From Temnothorax longispinosus (Eukaryota; Arthropoda; Insecta; Hymenoptera; Formicidae), in NCBI RefSeq assembly GCF_030848805.1, contig NC_092367.1, forward strand, positions 13,045,180 through 13,109,179: a stretch of 64,000 bases of DNA, in the 5' to 3' direction. The notes under the pieces were generated by a model. It did not search any database and was not told where the DNA came from. It worked only from the letters and a program-made list of their open reading frames with translations. The translations under genes and the position numbers were made by a program. Each line of letters starts with the position of its first letter. Position 1 is the stretch's first letter. Shown in pieces: positions 25,613-36,728 of this stretch.

Positions 25613-28600
25613 TAAGCATTTATCCATGTAGATTATATATGATTATACATAACCATATATAAACTTAAATTCGGATTATCCGATAGATGGCATCCGATAG
25701 GATTTATTTCTCGTATTTAAAATTTGACAAACAATGGTATAAAAATGGTATCAAGAGACACGGCAGTATCTCACGTCAAGCAGCGCCAAGTTATATGTAA
25801 ATCACTTCATTTTTGATTCTGGCTTTTGAAAAAAATATACACTTAATTTATCAATGCTTTATTCCTTAATCGAAGTTAACAGAATTCTTTTTTAATATAT
25901 ATAAAATATTTATTATGTTAGATATAATCACATATGATTTTATATAAAATCAACATTAGATATAATTAGATATAACCACATACAATTATATATAACCATA
26001 TATGGTTACATAATTATATGTGGTTATATATAATTATATACAATTATATCGGGCCATTTTTTATATCTAATTATATCTAATGTCGATTTTATATAATCAT
26101 ATGTGATTATATCTAATCATTTTTTCCCGGGAACTTACAGATGTATTTTTTGTTAAAGAAATGGATAGAAATTTATTGAGTTTTGGAAAAATTGCTGATA
26201 AAGCTAAAATAATATCAATGGGAAATACTTCAAAAATTTATACACGAGAAAATAAACTGATAGCAGTAGCTAATAAAGTAAATAATTTGTATAAGATCAA
26301 TAGCCTTGTTGAGAACAAACAAAATTATGTAACAGAAAATGTAAATAAGAATATGACTTTGAAAGAAAAGTATCATAGACTATTAGGTCACGTAAATTTC
26401 AAGTACTTGAATATTCTGAGTCAAAATAACTTAGTTGATGGGTTACCGAATAATTTAGAGAGCGATTATTTGAAATGCGGTACGTGTATACAAAATAAAA
26501 TGACTAACACTAGTTTTGAAAATAATAGACATAGAGCAAAATATATAGCTGAAATTATTCATGCAGATGTAAACGGACCGCATAGTACCATAGGTTATAG
26601 GGGTGAAAGATATTTTCTAATTTTAATTGACGATTATAGTAAGGCTGGGAAAGTTTACACGATGAAAGAAAAAAGTGAAGTTTATGACTGTATTGTAACA
26701 TACGTAAATCAATTAGAAAATCTAACTGGTAAAAGAATAAAGCGTTTAAGATGCGATAACGGGAGAGAATTTCTGAATAAAGATATATATAATTTGCAAC
26801 CCAATTTCCCTCGGTCTCGCTGGCCGAGGGAGCGCGGCTACAAATTAATCCGCCGACCACTGGACGATAGCTCGAAGGGGATAACGAAGTCACTTCTCTT
26901 ACCGAAATTCCCGTATCTTAGATCTTGGGCGATACCATTTGATTGGGCGCCAGGTGCGATTATAGACGCGCACCACATCTCGATAACGTTCTCCTCCTTA
27001 ATCTCGCCACAAGCTCAGGGCGTTGCTCCGCGTGAAAGGGATGAAGGTGGAGAAGGAGCGTAACGCAAGCAACACAGAAATAAAGCCCGGTAATAAACAA
27101 TAGTAAATAGATATATTTTATTCAATAAACACAAACGAGCAAATCGTATCGGGAAACCAAGGTCGGATCCCGCTCAAATGGCCGATATTACCGCGGTACT
27201 CGGGGCGGCCGTTACCGCACGCGCGAAGTGCGTGATGTTCACGCACGCGAGGTTCCCTTCGCGAGCGAAGCTTTCTATCCTAAGCGCGACCCCGCGATAA
27301 CGTCAATCTGCCCACGTCTTAATTTCCGGATCCCGAACGCTCGGCGATTCTCACACACCCGACGCAAACGATTCTCATACACTCTACACAACAATTCTCA
27401 CCCGCACGACACAATGTATGCAACGCCAGAATGGCGCGCTTGCGAGATTCTTATGCGGGCAAACGCGACGATATTCGCCCGCACCCACGGCGCAAGATAT
27501 CCGCGAGGCCCGCGATGCACCTCAACGCACCCCAAGGTGCCCGGCGCGGTCCCTCCCGACACGCACACGGGACTTCCGTACGCGAAACGCGACAATAACG
27601 CGATAATCATACGCAAAAGGAGCCCGGCGCGGTCCCTCCCGACACGCACACGGGACTTCCGTACGCGACACGCGGCAATATACCGTAATTCGTAACTCTA
27701 AACACAATATTCACAAGACGCACACGACGCTATACGCGAATTGACTGCCGACCTCACGCAAGTTTTCGAGTAGGGCTTTTACTGTTCCTGGCTACGATCT
27801 CGGCCGGCCACGTGCCCGCGATCCCGACAAGCAGCCGCGATAATCTTCCCGGCATCCACAACGGCGGGAGCCGGTAGCTAAGTACGACACGTAATCAGGC
27901 CGATTCACACGGTAATCTACTCGATATACGCCTTTCCGGCACCGTGTCGCGACCGAGATCGAGCCCTCAATGAATAGGCAGCACCGGAGTGGAGATCTTA
28001 CAATTTGCTGCTCGCTGCTGCTCGGCGGCGTCGGGGCGCTCCTCCAAGGGTGGCTCCTCGTCCGCGGCTAGATCGACAGTGAGGAGCGGTCGGTTCGGCG
28101 GGATCACGCCGGACCCCCGCACTTGCGCCCTCAAGCTCGCAGTTCTTCCGCCCCACCGATTGGTTGTGTGCGTCGCCCTGTTCGCGACGTTGCAGACGAT
28201 TTTCGCCATTTTCCCGCGGCACATTTGATTCGGCTGCTGGTTGTGCGCGGGTCCCTCGCGGTTTTCCGCCCGGCTGATCAGACCGTGGCGGCGCCGCTCG
28301 GCCCTTGGGGCGCCGTCGGGTGAGTGTGTGGGTCGTCCACCCGCGCTGCAGTCGCGGTGGCGCACCCGTGTTCAGGCTGCGGCGGGGCCGTGTTACGGGG
28401 CGAGGCATTCCCGGCGCTTTTCCAGCGGCAGGTCCCGGTGGCCCGCCCGTCGGCCGACCACTCCGTCGTGCGTCCTCCGAGCGCCCGTTTCTCCCTCGTC
28501 GCGACTATCGTCGTTACAACTGGTCGTGATCCCACGCTCCGGCACCACCCGTCATCCCTACGGAATGTTTCTCAAAAAAGGTTAGTTAACGCGGGTAGCC

Positions 28601-31600
28601 CTTCCTCGACCCGAGTCGAGGCGCCATCCCTGACCTTCCCCTCGGCCGAGCTATCGCCTGGGCGGCGGACGTGACAAATGTCACGTCACAAATTTTGCTA
28701 AAGAAAAGGGAATTTACATTGAGCCGTGCCCTCCGTATGTTCACGAGTTGAACGGAACTGCGGAAAGATACAATAGGTCGGTAATGGATTCGGCTAGATG
28801 CTTATTGTCCGATGCGAAAATACATAATAGATTTTGGCCAGAGGTAGTCAAGACGGCTGTTTATTTGAAAAATAGAACATTGGCAAATACATTTGAGAAA
28901 AAGACTCCGTATGAGATTATGATGAGAGAAAAGCCCGATATTAAGAATTTAAAATTATACGGAAGTAGAGTTTTTGTTAGAGTCCCGGAAATTAGAAGGA
29001 AAAGTAAGTGGGATAGAAAAGCTGATTTAGGAGTATTAGTCGGTTACGAAGAAGTAGGGTATAGAGTATTAATTAATAACAAAGTGATTGTAGCAAAACA
29101 CGTAGATATAATTGAAGAAAATGTAAACTTAGTTGGATTTAAAGATAACAATGAAATTAATGAAAATGAGTCAATTCAAAACGAGTTTAATCAGGAACTT
29201 CAAAATGAAAATGAGGAAAATGAAAATAATGAGCATGCGAATAACCTACCCAGTACTAGCGATACAAATTTACAAGTACTGAGAAGGTCAGAAAGAAAGA
29301 AAAGCCCTGTAAGCAGATATGGAAATCCAATAACAAACTGTGTTTATGTAAATTATGTTAGTGTAGACAATCCGGAAAATTATAATGAAGCAATAAATTG
29401 TAACGATAGCGATAAATGGCGAGAGGCTATGAATAAAGAAATCGAATGCTTAAATAAAAATTATACATGGAAATTAGTTGAAAAGCCAAAAGATAGAAAA
29501 GTATTAGATCTTAAGTGGGTGTATACAAAAAGGGCTGATAATAAAAAAGCGAGAATTGTAGTAAGAGGGTTTCAACAAAGAGAAGTGTTAGAAGATATAT
29601 ACTCACCAGTAGCGAGAACACAAACGTTAAAAATTATGTTAAATTACTGTGTACAAAATGGATTAGCGATAGATCAAATGGATGTCGAATCTGCGTTCCT
29701 AAATGGAGAAATAAAATCGGAAGTGTATGTGAAACAACCTCAAGGTTACGATGATAATACAGGCAAAGTTTGTAAACTGGAAAAGGCTTTGTACGGACTG
29801 CGAGAAAGTCCACGAGCCTGGTACGAATGTTTAGACGAATACTTGAGAGAATTAGGATTTAAGCGTAGTAAAACTGATTACTGTTTATATTATATAGAGA
29901 TTAATAGTAAAAAAATCTATTTGATAATCTTTGTAGATGATTTGTTAATTTGTAGTAAAAATCGGAAATTAATAGAATGTATTAAAAGAAAATTAGCAGC
30001 AAAATTTCGAATGAAAGATATGGGCCAAATAAAAACTTATTTGGGAATAAATATTGAGTATAATTGTGAGAAGAAAATTATGACATTAGATCAGAAAAAC
30101 TATATTGAGTCATTAGCAAAAAAGTATGAAATTGAAAATGCGAAATTGTATGCTACTCCAATGGAGCAAAATTTGAAATGTGAACCTGCCTTATCAGTAT
30201 CAAAAGATATAAAATATAGAAATTTAATTGGGGCCTTGTTGTATATAAGTTCAAGTACTAGACCAGATATTTGTTATTGCGTAAATTATCTAAGTAGATT
30301 CCAAAATTGTTATGATCAAAGCCATTATAAGTACGCCTTAAGAGTATTAAAATATTTATATTATACTAAAGATTTAAAATTAAAATTTGAGAAAAATGCA
30401 AATTCGGATATATTAGATTGTTGCGTTGATGCTGATTGGGCAGGAGATATAATAGACAGGAAATCCACGACGGGATATGTTATAAGAATGTATGGTAATA
30501 CTATATTTTGGAAATAAAAAAAACAAGATATTGTAACGAAATCGTCGACAGAGGCAGAGTATGTAGCCTTGTCTGTATGTGTGAGTGAGATAAACTTAAT
30601 TAGAGAGTTATTGAAAGATTTTGGAATAGAAATCAAAAACCCGGTAAGAATTTATGAGGATAATGCTGGTGCGATTAGTATAAGTAAATATGGAAATCTA
30701 ACAAAAAATTCTAAGTATATAGAAACACATTATCATTTTATTAACGAGAATTATTTGAAAGGAAAAATTGATGTAATTAAAATAGATACAGAGGAAAATC
30801 CAGCAGATATTTTCACCAAGTCCTTAGGACGAATTAAATTCGATAGGTTTAGAGAGAACTTAAAGTTATGTTAAGAAAATTATATAGTGTAAAATGATTG
30901 AGAAAAGCTAAATTTAAGGAGGCGTGTTGAGAAATGAGTAAATTTAGATTAGTCATGTAAGTACATGTATATGTACGACTGAGCGACACTGAGGGAGCAC
31001 GCAACGAGCACGCAACGAGCACGTAAACATAGATGTGGAAAAGGTATAGCGTCCGCAAGAAGGACACCACACAAGCGACGCTCGGTGCGAGCATACTCAG
31101 AAAGATACGAGACTCTCTCGAAGCCGACACGCGGTCAAGCGCTCCAGCGTATCATATACAGTATATAGATGTATATAGCGTATTGAATATAAACTCGTTA
31201 ATTCTCATCGTTTAATTGACTTCACCCAAACTCACCACTCCACGCACCATTGAACTTAACAAAATCAATAAATTATTTCATGATAATAAAAGAAATAAAT
31301 TTTATGTAAAAAAATTGTAAAACCTATAATTTCACGGCAACAATCGTAGGCTTTCATGTTAGTGCCTGTTTAGAAAATTCCTTTTTAGGCCCTTTCTAGG
31401 CCCAACAATGGTAGACCTATTTTAGGGCATACCAATCTAGGCCCAACGTTTGCAGACCTTGATAGTGGCATCCATGTCAGTGCCTATTCTGGGCCTATTA
31501 AGAAAATTCTATCCAGAATTTGCCTTTCTAGTCCCTTTCTAGGTCCAACGTTAGCAGACCTTGATAGTGGCATCCATGCCAGTGCCTATTCTAGGCCTAT

Positions 31601-33232
31601 TAAGGAAATTCTATCCAAAATTTGCCTTTCTAGTCCCTTTCTAGGCCCAACGTTTGCAGACCTTGATAATGGCATCCATGTCAGTGCCTATTCTGAGCCT
31701 ATTTAGATTATTCTATCCAGAATTTGCCTTTCTAGTCCCTTTCTAGGCCCGACAATGGTATGCCTATTTTACGACATGCCTATCTAGCCCCAATATTGGC
31801 GATCCTATTTTAGGGCATGCCTGTTTAGGCCCTTTACAGACTTGGGGCACGCCTCGACAAAATTCTACCCGGGTTGTTGCATCTTGGTTTCCACGGGCGG
31901 GGGTTTATTTCCTTTTGTCACGGCGGACGCGTACGATTCGGCCCCGAGTGTGCTTTTAACCATTCGATCGGCGGCCTCGGCAAGTCGGTTGAAATCGGTA
32001 ACTCCCGTGGCTACCAAGATCGCGCGGTGTTCACGTGTTAGCTGATCCAAAAAATCGATTTTATTTTGTTATCTTCTATACTTCCGTCATTAAGACCGCG
32101 CAGCCGGCTGAGAATTAAAGGTTTTCCGTCAGTCCTGACTTGTCTCCTTAAAAATTTTCGTAATTTTGTCTCGTCCAAAGGCGCGTATGTCACCATAATT
32201 CGGGCTTTAACTTGCTCATAAATATCCGCTGGAGCGGGGTATATTGTAATTATGTCTTTTACGCAGCCCAACACTTTGACATTGAGCGCGGCGAGGACGG
32301 TATCAGCTTTGGTGGGCTCTAATGTAATCCGGAAATTTCTCATGGAGACTTTGGCCTGAATGAACCACAAGGCTGGATCGACTTGTGAAAACAGGGGAAG
32401 CTTAGGAACCCTGTAGTGATCTATGCGCGGGATTGTTTGAATGTTACTATCAATCGCGTCGGAGGTAGTTGCGACGGGGCCCTGAGCATTCAGCTGGGTT
32501 CGTAATTGTGCAAGTTGTGCTTCTGCAGCCTCCGCACAGGCTTGGACTGCTGTAAGAGTTGCGTCCGACATTGTTTAAAACTAACTTAACTTAACTTAAA
32601 AGTCTTTATCACTGCCGTTTCGTAGACGGCTAATACTAAGAATCCAAAGCTTCGGTGACGATGGGACCCAAGGCGCCGGAGACGTTGGCTTCACGCATTT
32701 AATGCCCCGATGACGACGGGACCCTAGGCGCTGGTGTCGTGGGCTTTATGCAACTACGATGGCAAATACTGGCGACGTTGCTGTCAATCCGTGCCGTCGA
32801 CGGTCTGGCGGCGGCGAAAGAAAAGCCGGTCGCACACAAGAAGGCAGACGTGGTGAGGGAGGTTTCACGTACATACCTTTCCGGTGTGTGGAAAGCGCGG
32901 CAAAGATGGCCGTCTGAATATCGTTTTTGCGCGGCAAAGATGGCTAATCGCGGCGTGGTCGACTGGCGGCCAGGGGTGCGGGCACGGAGATATACCTTGC
33001 TGCGGCGGATAATTTAATCCGCAACATCAGCGTCCGTTCTTCGAGGAAGGCTGGTCCGCGCAAGGATTGCTGTCTGATTCGGGGTTCCGATGGCGTCTTG
33101 CACAGGAACCGTTGCGCGATTCTTAGTCTTTAGCATGTACTTTAAGTTGTAGAGCGAGATTCACGCTGCCTGCCGGCGGAAGTGGGTGTGGGACGAGGCC
33201 GAAGGCCCGCCCTTGCACACCCGCGTGCGCGC

Positions 33233-33265
<33 letters not shown>

Positions 33266-36200
33266 TGTGTGCGTGCGCGCGCGCATATATCTCTGAAGCT
33301 ATTTGAGTCCGACCCTTATATATCTCTACTATTATATACCTCTACATGTATAAAAATGAATGTATGTATGTATGTATGTTTGTTCGCGAACTCCTCCTAC
33401 ATTAATGGACAGAATTTTTACCATTTTTTTTACATGGAATCCCCGTGGTGCAACCAGTCACGAGGTCCATTCGGGGAGAGCCCGGGTTTCCCCAGTCCTG
33501 GACCCCGATCGGGGAGCGCCCCGCGGGTTTCAACTAGTAGCCCCTCCGAAGAGAGGAAGACCCCCCGCCTCTTGGGTGGGACGAAGGAGTACCGGATTCC
33601 ATGAGCGCGGGATCCATAAAATCCCGCTCTTATAGCCTACCGGCTAAAACTCCCATGAGTGACCCTAACACTGTGCCATGCTGAGGGGGCCCCGGGAAAC
33701 GCAATGATCACATCCGTGAGCCCCCCCCGCAATTCGCCTTTAAAGGCGTGTCGCGATTTCTAGTTTGTGACGGATGAGTGTCACCACGCTCATCTGCCAC
33801 CCTTCCCTCCGGGGTTGGTTGCGCAGCGGACGAGCGGTTATCCCCGACCACTCGCCCGCCCCCCGGGCGAGCAGGGAAAAAGCCATAAACTCCTCCCCCC
33901 TCGCGCCCCTTTATGGGGCAAGCAAGGTCCGTATCCCCGAGGTAAGGCCTAACCCTCCCCCCCCCGAGAATCCACCCCTGCCAGCGCGGACCGAGGGGAG
34001 CGCTTGTGGCAGGGACCCCTTGGGAATCCCGCCTGAGCCCCCGTCGGCCCGCCTCCTCTCCCTCTATCGACCTGCTTGGCACCAAATATGGCGGCAGGGG
34101 GGGCGGATCCCCTTCTCCCCCCGCAGGGGAAAGAGGAGTCCGGCCCGCCCCCGTGTCGCCTCCTCCTCAGCTACCGCTCGACACAGCCCCCCTCCCCCGA
34201 TCGGATCGGAAGGGGGCCCGGACGTTTGTACCTCGTCCGGTTGTTCCTTATTACAGGACCCCATTCCGGTCCGTGTATAACAGGCCCCTGTCCCTGCAAT
34301 AGTCCCGGATGATCATAATTAAATAGGCGGGGACCCCGAACCTAGCCAGGGCCTCCCCCATAATCGGCCAGGGAGAGAGTTGAACGCGTTTATTACGTCA
34401 AAGGAGACGCCGAGGACAACTCTCCCCCCCCCCCTTCTATCTCGGCCTCTGTCCGGAAGAGAACGCGCTTGATAGCGTCGATGGTCGACCTCCCGGCACG
34501 GAAGCCGAATTGATCATCCGAGATCCCTCCTTCTGCCCTTTGGGATAGGTGCTGGACGAGGCGCTCGGCTATGATTCTCTCAAAAATCATGCCGACTTCG
34601 TCCAGCAAGCACACGGGCCGGTAGGCAGACGGCAAACTGCGGGTTTGCCCGCCTTCGGCAGGAGCACTAGGCTGGCCTGTTTCCACTTGGTGGGGAACCG
34701 GCCGGCCCTCAGACACGCGGTAAAAACTTTGCGCATTCTGCCGGCCAGTCCCCCCGCGGCCAAGGTCCACGCTCTTCCTGGTATACCATCAGGGCCAAGA
34801 GCCTTACCTCTCCTGACCCTATGAAGAGCCCTCGACGGCTCCTCCTCGCTGACCCTCAGTTCTTCGCTCCACTCCGGTTCCTCCGTCGGCGAGAATCGGA
34901 CCTCTCCCCCGTCCTTCCTGAGGAAGAGTTTCTCAACGACTTCGTCCACGAACTGGGGGTCCAATACTTCCGTGACTGGGGGGCGTCCAAGCCTTGAGCT
35001 TGTCCAGCACCAGCTTGTACGGGCGCCCCCACGAATCCTCCTCAACGCTGTCGAGGAGCTCCTCCCAGGAGTGTTCCTTGGCCGCGCGTATCGCCGTGGA
35101 GAGGACCTGGCGGGCGGTACGCCAGACCTCTCCCGCTTCCTCCACTTCCTCCAGAGGGCCGCGCCACGTCACAGCTAGGCCTTTGACATCAGCCGTGACA
35201 GGCCCTCCGCCAGTCCGTCCACGTCTGCGTCCCCCTCGTCCATTTGCTCCCCCTCCTTGCCCTATGTAAGGGCAGTGATGGCCACCCCAAATCGGTCATC
35301 GTCCATCTTTTTGATGGCCCATTTCCGTCTCCGGCTGTTGGTTGTCCGACGGCGGGCTAGCACCTCTGGGGGGGTGGCACTGACCGTCATCGTGATGTAT
35401 TGATGGTCGGAGAGTGTCTCCTGGTCAGTTTCCACCCTTCAGTTGCGTATTTCGCGGGCGACAGGGGGGGGGGTGGCCCACGTTAGGTCCACCACTGACT
35501 GCCCCTGCCGCCGCACGCATGTACTCTCTCGGCCCGAATTAATCAAAACCAGACCGAGGCCCGCCGCCCATTCCTCGGTGACGCTACCTCTCCAGTCGGT
35601 TCGCGGGAAACCATACATCGAGGACTTCGCGTTGAAGTCCCCCGCGACCAACACCCGGCCGGACGAGCATCCTCGGACACAGTCGTCCAGTTCAGCTAAG
35701 AATTGCTCGTACTCGGCACGGGTCTATCTTGGAGGGGCGTATACACCGATGACGGAGATGGGCCCACAGTCCACCTGCACGTAGCCCTCCCCGGCTCCTT
35801 TCGGGACCCACGGGGGGGACGTCGGCAGCGTCCTCCACGTTATCGCGACGGAGCCCCCTCGGTCCCCCGGCCAACATGGGTAGTTTTTCGGGACACTAAA
35901 GGGCTCCGCCGCGATCCCCAATCCACACCCGCGCTCCGCCATTGTTTGGCAGAACAGGTCCTGCGCTGCGCGGACAGAATTTTTATCAAAAGTATATGAA
36001 ATAAGGGTAGAATTTTCAGGGAAGTGCCATAAAGTGTATAGTTTTTCGTTACCGATCTTTTGGAAACCGTTTTTTTTTATTTTTTCAATTTTTCGGCAAA
36101 TAATTGATCAAATTTCAAAGAAATATATATGAAACAAGGGTAGAATTTTCCGTGGGGAACTATAAAGTGTATAATTTTTTGTTACCGATTTTTTTTGGAA

Positions 36201-36682
36201 CCGGTATCTAAAATTTTTTCAATTTTTCGGGAAATATAATTAATCGAATCTTAAAAAATTGTATCTAAAACAGAGGTAGAATTTCCCGGGGAGTGTAAAA
36301 TGTATAATTTTTCGTTACCGATTTTTTTGGAAATCGGTTACAAAATTTTTCCGATTTTTCGGAAAATAATTGGATGAATCTTAAAAAATTGTATATGACG
36401 GAATTGAACTTTAGTCGATAAAAAGTGATATTTTTCAATTTATAGAATTTTTGTAGATTGGTATGTATGTTTAATTGCCACAATGTGTATTACTTTTTGA
36501 TAACAATTTATTTTTTTTAAATCGGTTCAAAAATTTAATTAATTTTTCGAGGATATAAAGGATTCTTTGCAATTGCCTGATAAGCAATTGCTTGATAAAG
36601 GAATTTTTTTTATTAAGGATATTGAAACACAAATGAAGTCGTTTGAAGAAAAACGACTCCCGGGCGAAACCCGGGTAACCAG

Positions 36683-36728
<46 letters not shown>

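Larger units (their letters stand above)
21294..26130. mobile_element. CCGGG-ended TATA-rich element inside Copia
   Basis: CCGGGAAAAAATGATTAGAT at the left is mirrored by its complement at the right, up to 26130. A GAAC direct repeat flanks it (21290-21293 and 26131-26134). Excising it restores the Copia protease reading between VE and LTDVFF. Its own sequence (21294-21880 and 25250-26130) consists of short repeats of the type ATATATAATTATATG. It also has an inverted pair of an about 90-bp block near 25390-25470 and 25700-25800. A 3.37-kb palindrome is inserted into it. No gene is seen. Confidence 0.75.
20060..30874 (+). pseudogene. Copia gag-pol polyprotein, in three pieces
   Basis: Piece 1 (20060-21293) encodes the Gag-like domain (LPIFDGNDYSTWKKRI), the zinc knuckle CYKCGKQGHYQHEC, a Gly/Arg/Gln-rich linker and the start of the aspartic protease with WVLDSGCTDHI. 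Piece 2 (from about 26135) encodes the protease end (FVKEMDRNLLSFGKI), the integrase zinc finger (HRLLGHVNF and CGTCIQNK) and the first catalytic blocks (IIHADVNGP and RCDNGREF). Piece 3 (28691-30874) continues with the integrase Glu block ELNGTAERYNRSVMDSARC, then RT (LDLKWVYTKR, PVARTQTLK, QMDVESAFLNGE) with catalytic FVDDLLI at about 29935. RNase H carries DADWAGD and STEAEYVAL and ends ADIFTKSLG. A TAA stop after NTIFWK (about 30515) breaks the RNase H. Apart from this stop and the two insertions the frame is open, so the decay is recent. Confidence 0.92.
19678..31261 (+). mobile_element. Recent Copia-type LTR retrotransposon (interrupted twice)
   Basis: The element has two 337-bp LTRs (19678-20014 and 30925-31261) that differ at four positions by eye. 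A 5-bp target duplication AAATC lies at 19673-19677 and 31262-31266. The primer-binding site follows the 5' LTR and a purine-rich tract precedes the 3' LTR. One gag-pol reading frame runs from 20060 to 30874 in three pieces. It is split by a CCGGG-ended element (21294-26130) and a long-LTR element (26795-28690). A single in-frame stop lies in RNase H. Without the insertions it would be about 4.8 kb, normal for Copia. It cannot transpose by itself now. Confidence 0.93.
19180..31872. mobile_element. CCCGGG-ended element, host of the tRNA-like element and Copia
   Basis: CCCGGGTAGAACTTTAAAAG at 19180 is mirrored by AAAATTCTACCCGG ending at 31872. GTT stands on both sides (19177-19179 and 31873-31875). 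Removing the interval restores the Gypsy gag-protease reading, with MQQ joining LI as in the intact copy. Its own sequence is short: about 19180-19450 at the left and 31267-31872 at the right. It contains TAGGCCC-rich 102-bp tandem repeats. No coding region is seen. The superfamily is not known to me. Confidence 0.7.
10489..33127 (-). mobile_element. Old Gypsy/CsRn1-type retrotransposon, split by nested insertions
   Basis: Minus-strand pieces in family order give, from right to left, leader, gag, protease, RT, RNase H, integrase and 3' LTR. They match the intact copy at 49030-54535 at the same positions. The element is interrupted by a PIF/Harbinger transposon (11777-16438), by foreign sequence near 18215-18545, and by a CCCGGG-ended element (19180-31872). 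The 5' LTR is missing: the leader stops at about 33127 and joins a foldback fragment. Frameshifts occur in every part. The element fills most of the 29-kb CYP4 intron. Confidence 0.85.
33323..36686 (+). mobile_element. Non-autonomous Helitron-like element
   Basis: The left end is TCTCTACTATT followed by TACATGTATAAAAATGAATG and repeated GTATGTAT, a pattern I recognise from insect Helitron 5' ends that begin TC. The right end is a CCCGGG-loop-CCCGGG hairpin followed by TAACCAGCTAA and T, the Helitron CTRR end. The base before the left end is A. The interior has 133-136-bp tandem repeats. No Rep/helicase gene is present. A LINE is inserted near its left end. Confidence 0.65.

Noticed and set aside
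27228..28674. Several GC-rich frames of 80-155 codons
   Set aside because: They overlap each other on both strands within the long LTR-like insertion, and none shows a conserved domain.
33700..34312. Overlapping Pro/Gly/Arg-rich frames on both strands
   Set aside because: GC-rich sequence of the LINE copy gives open frames by chance; no RT or zinc-finger motif fits.
36687..36724. TA run as an origin or promoter
   Set aside because: It is a simple microsatellite at the end of the Helitron-like element with no other signals.
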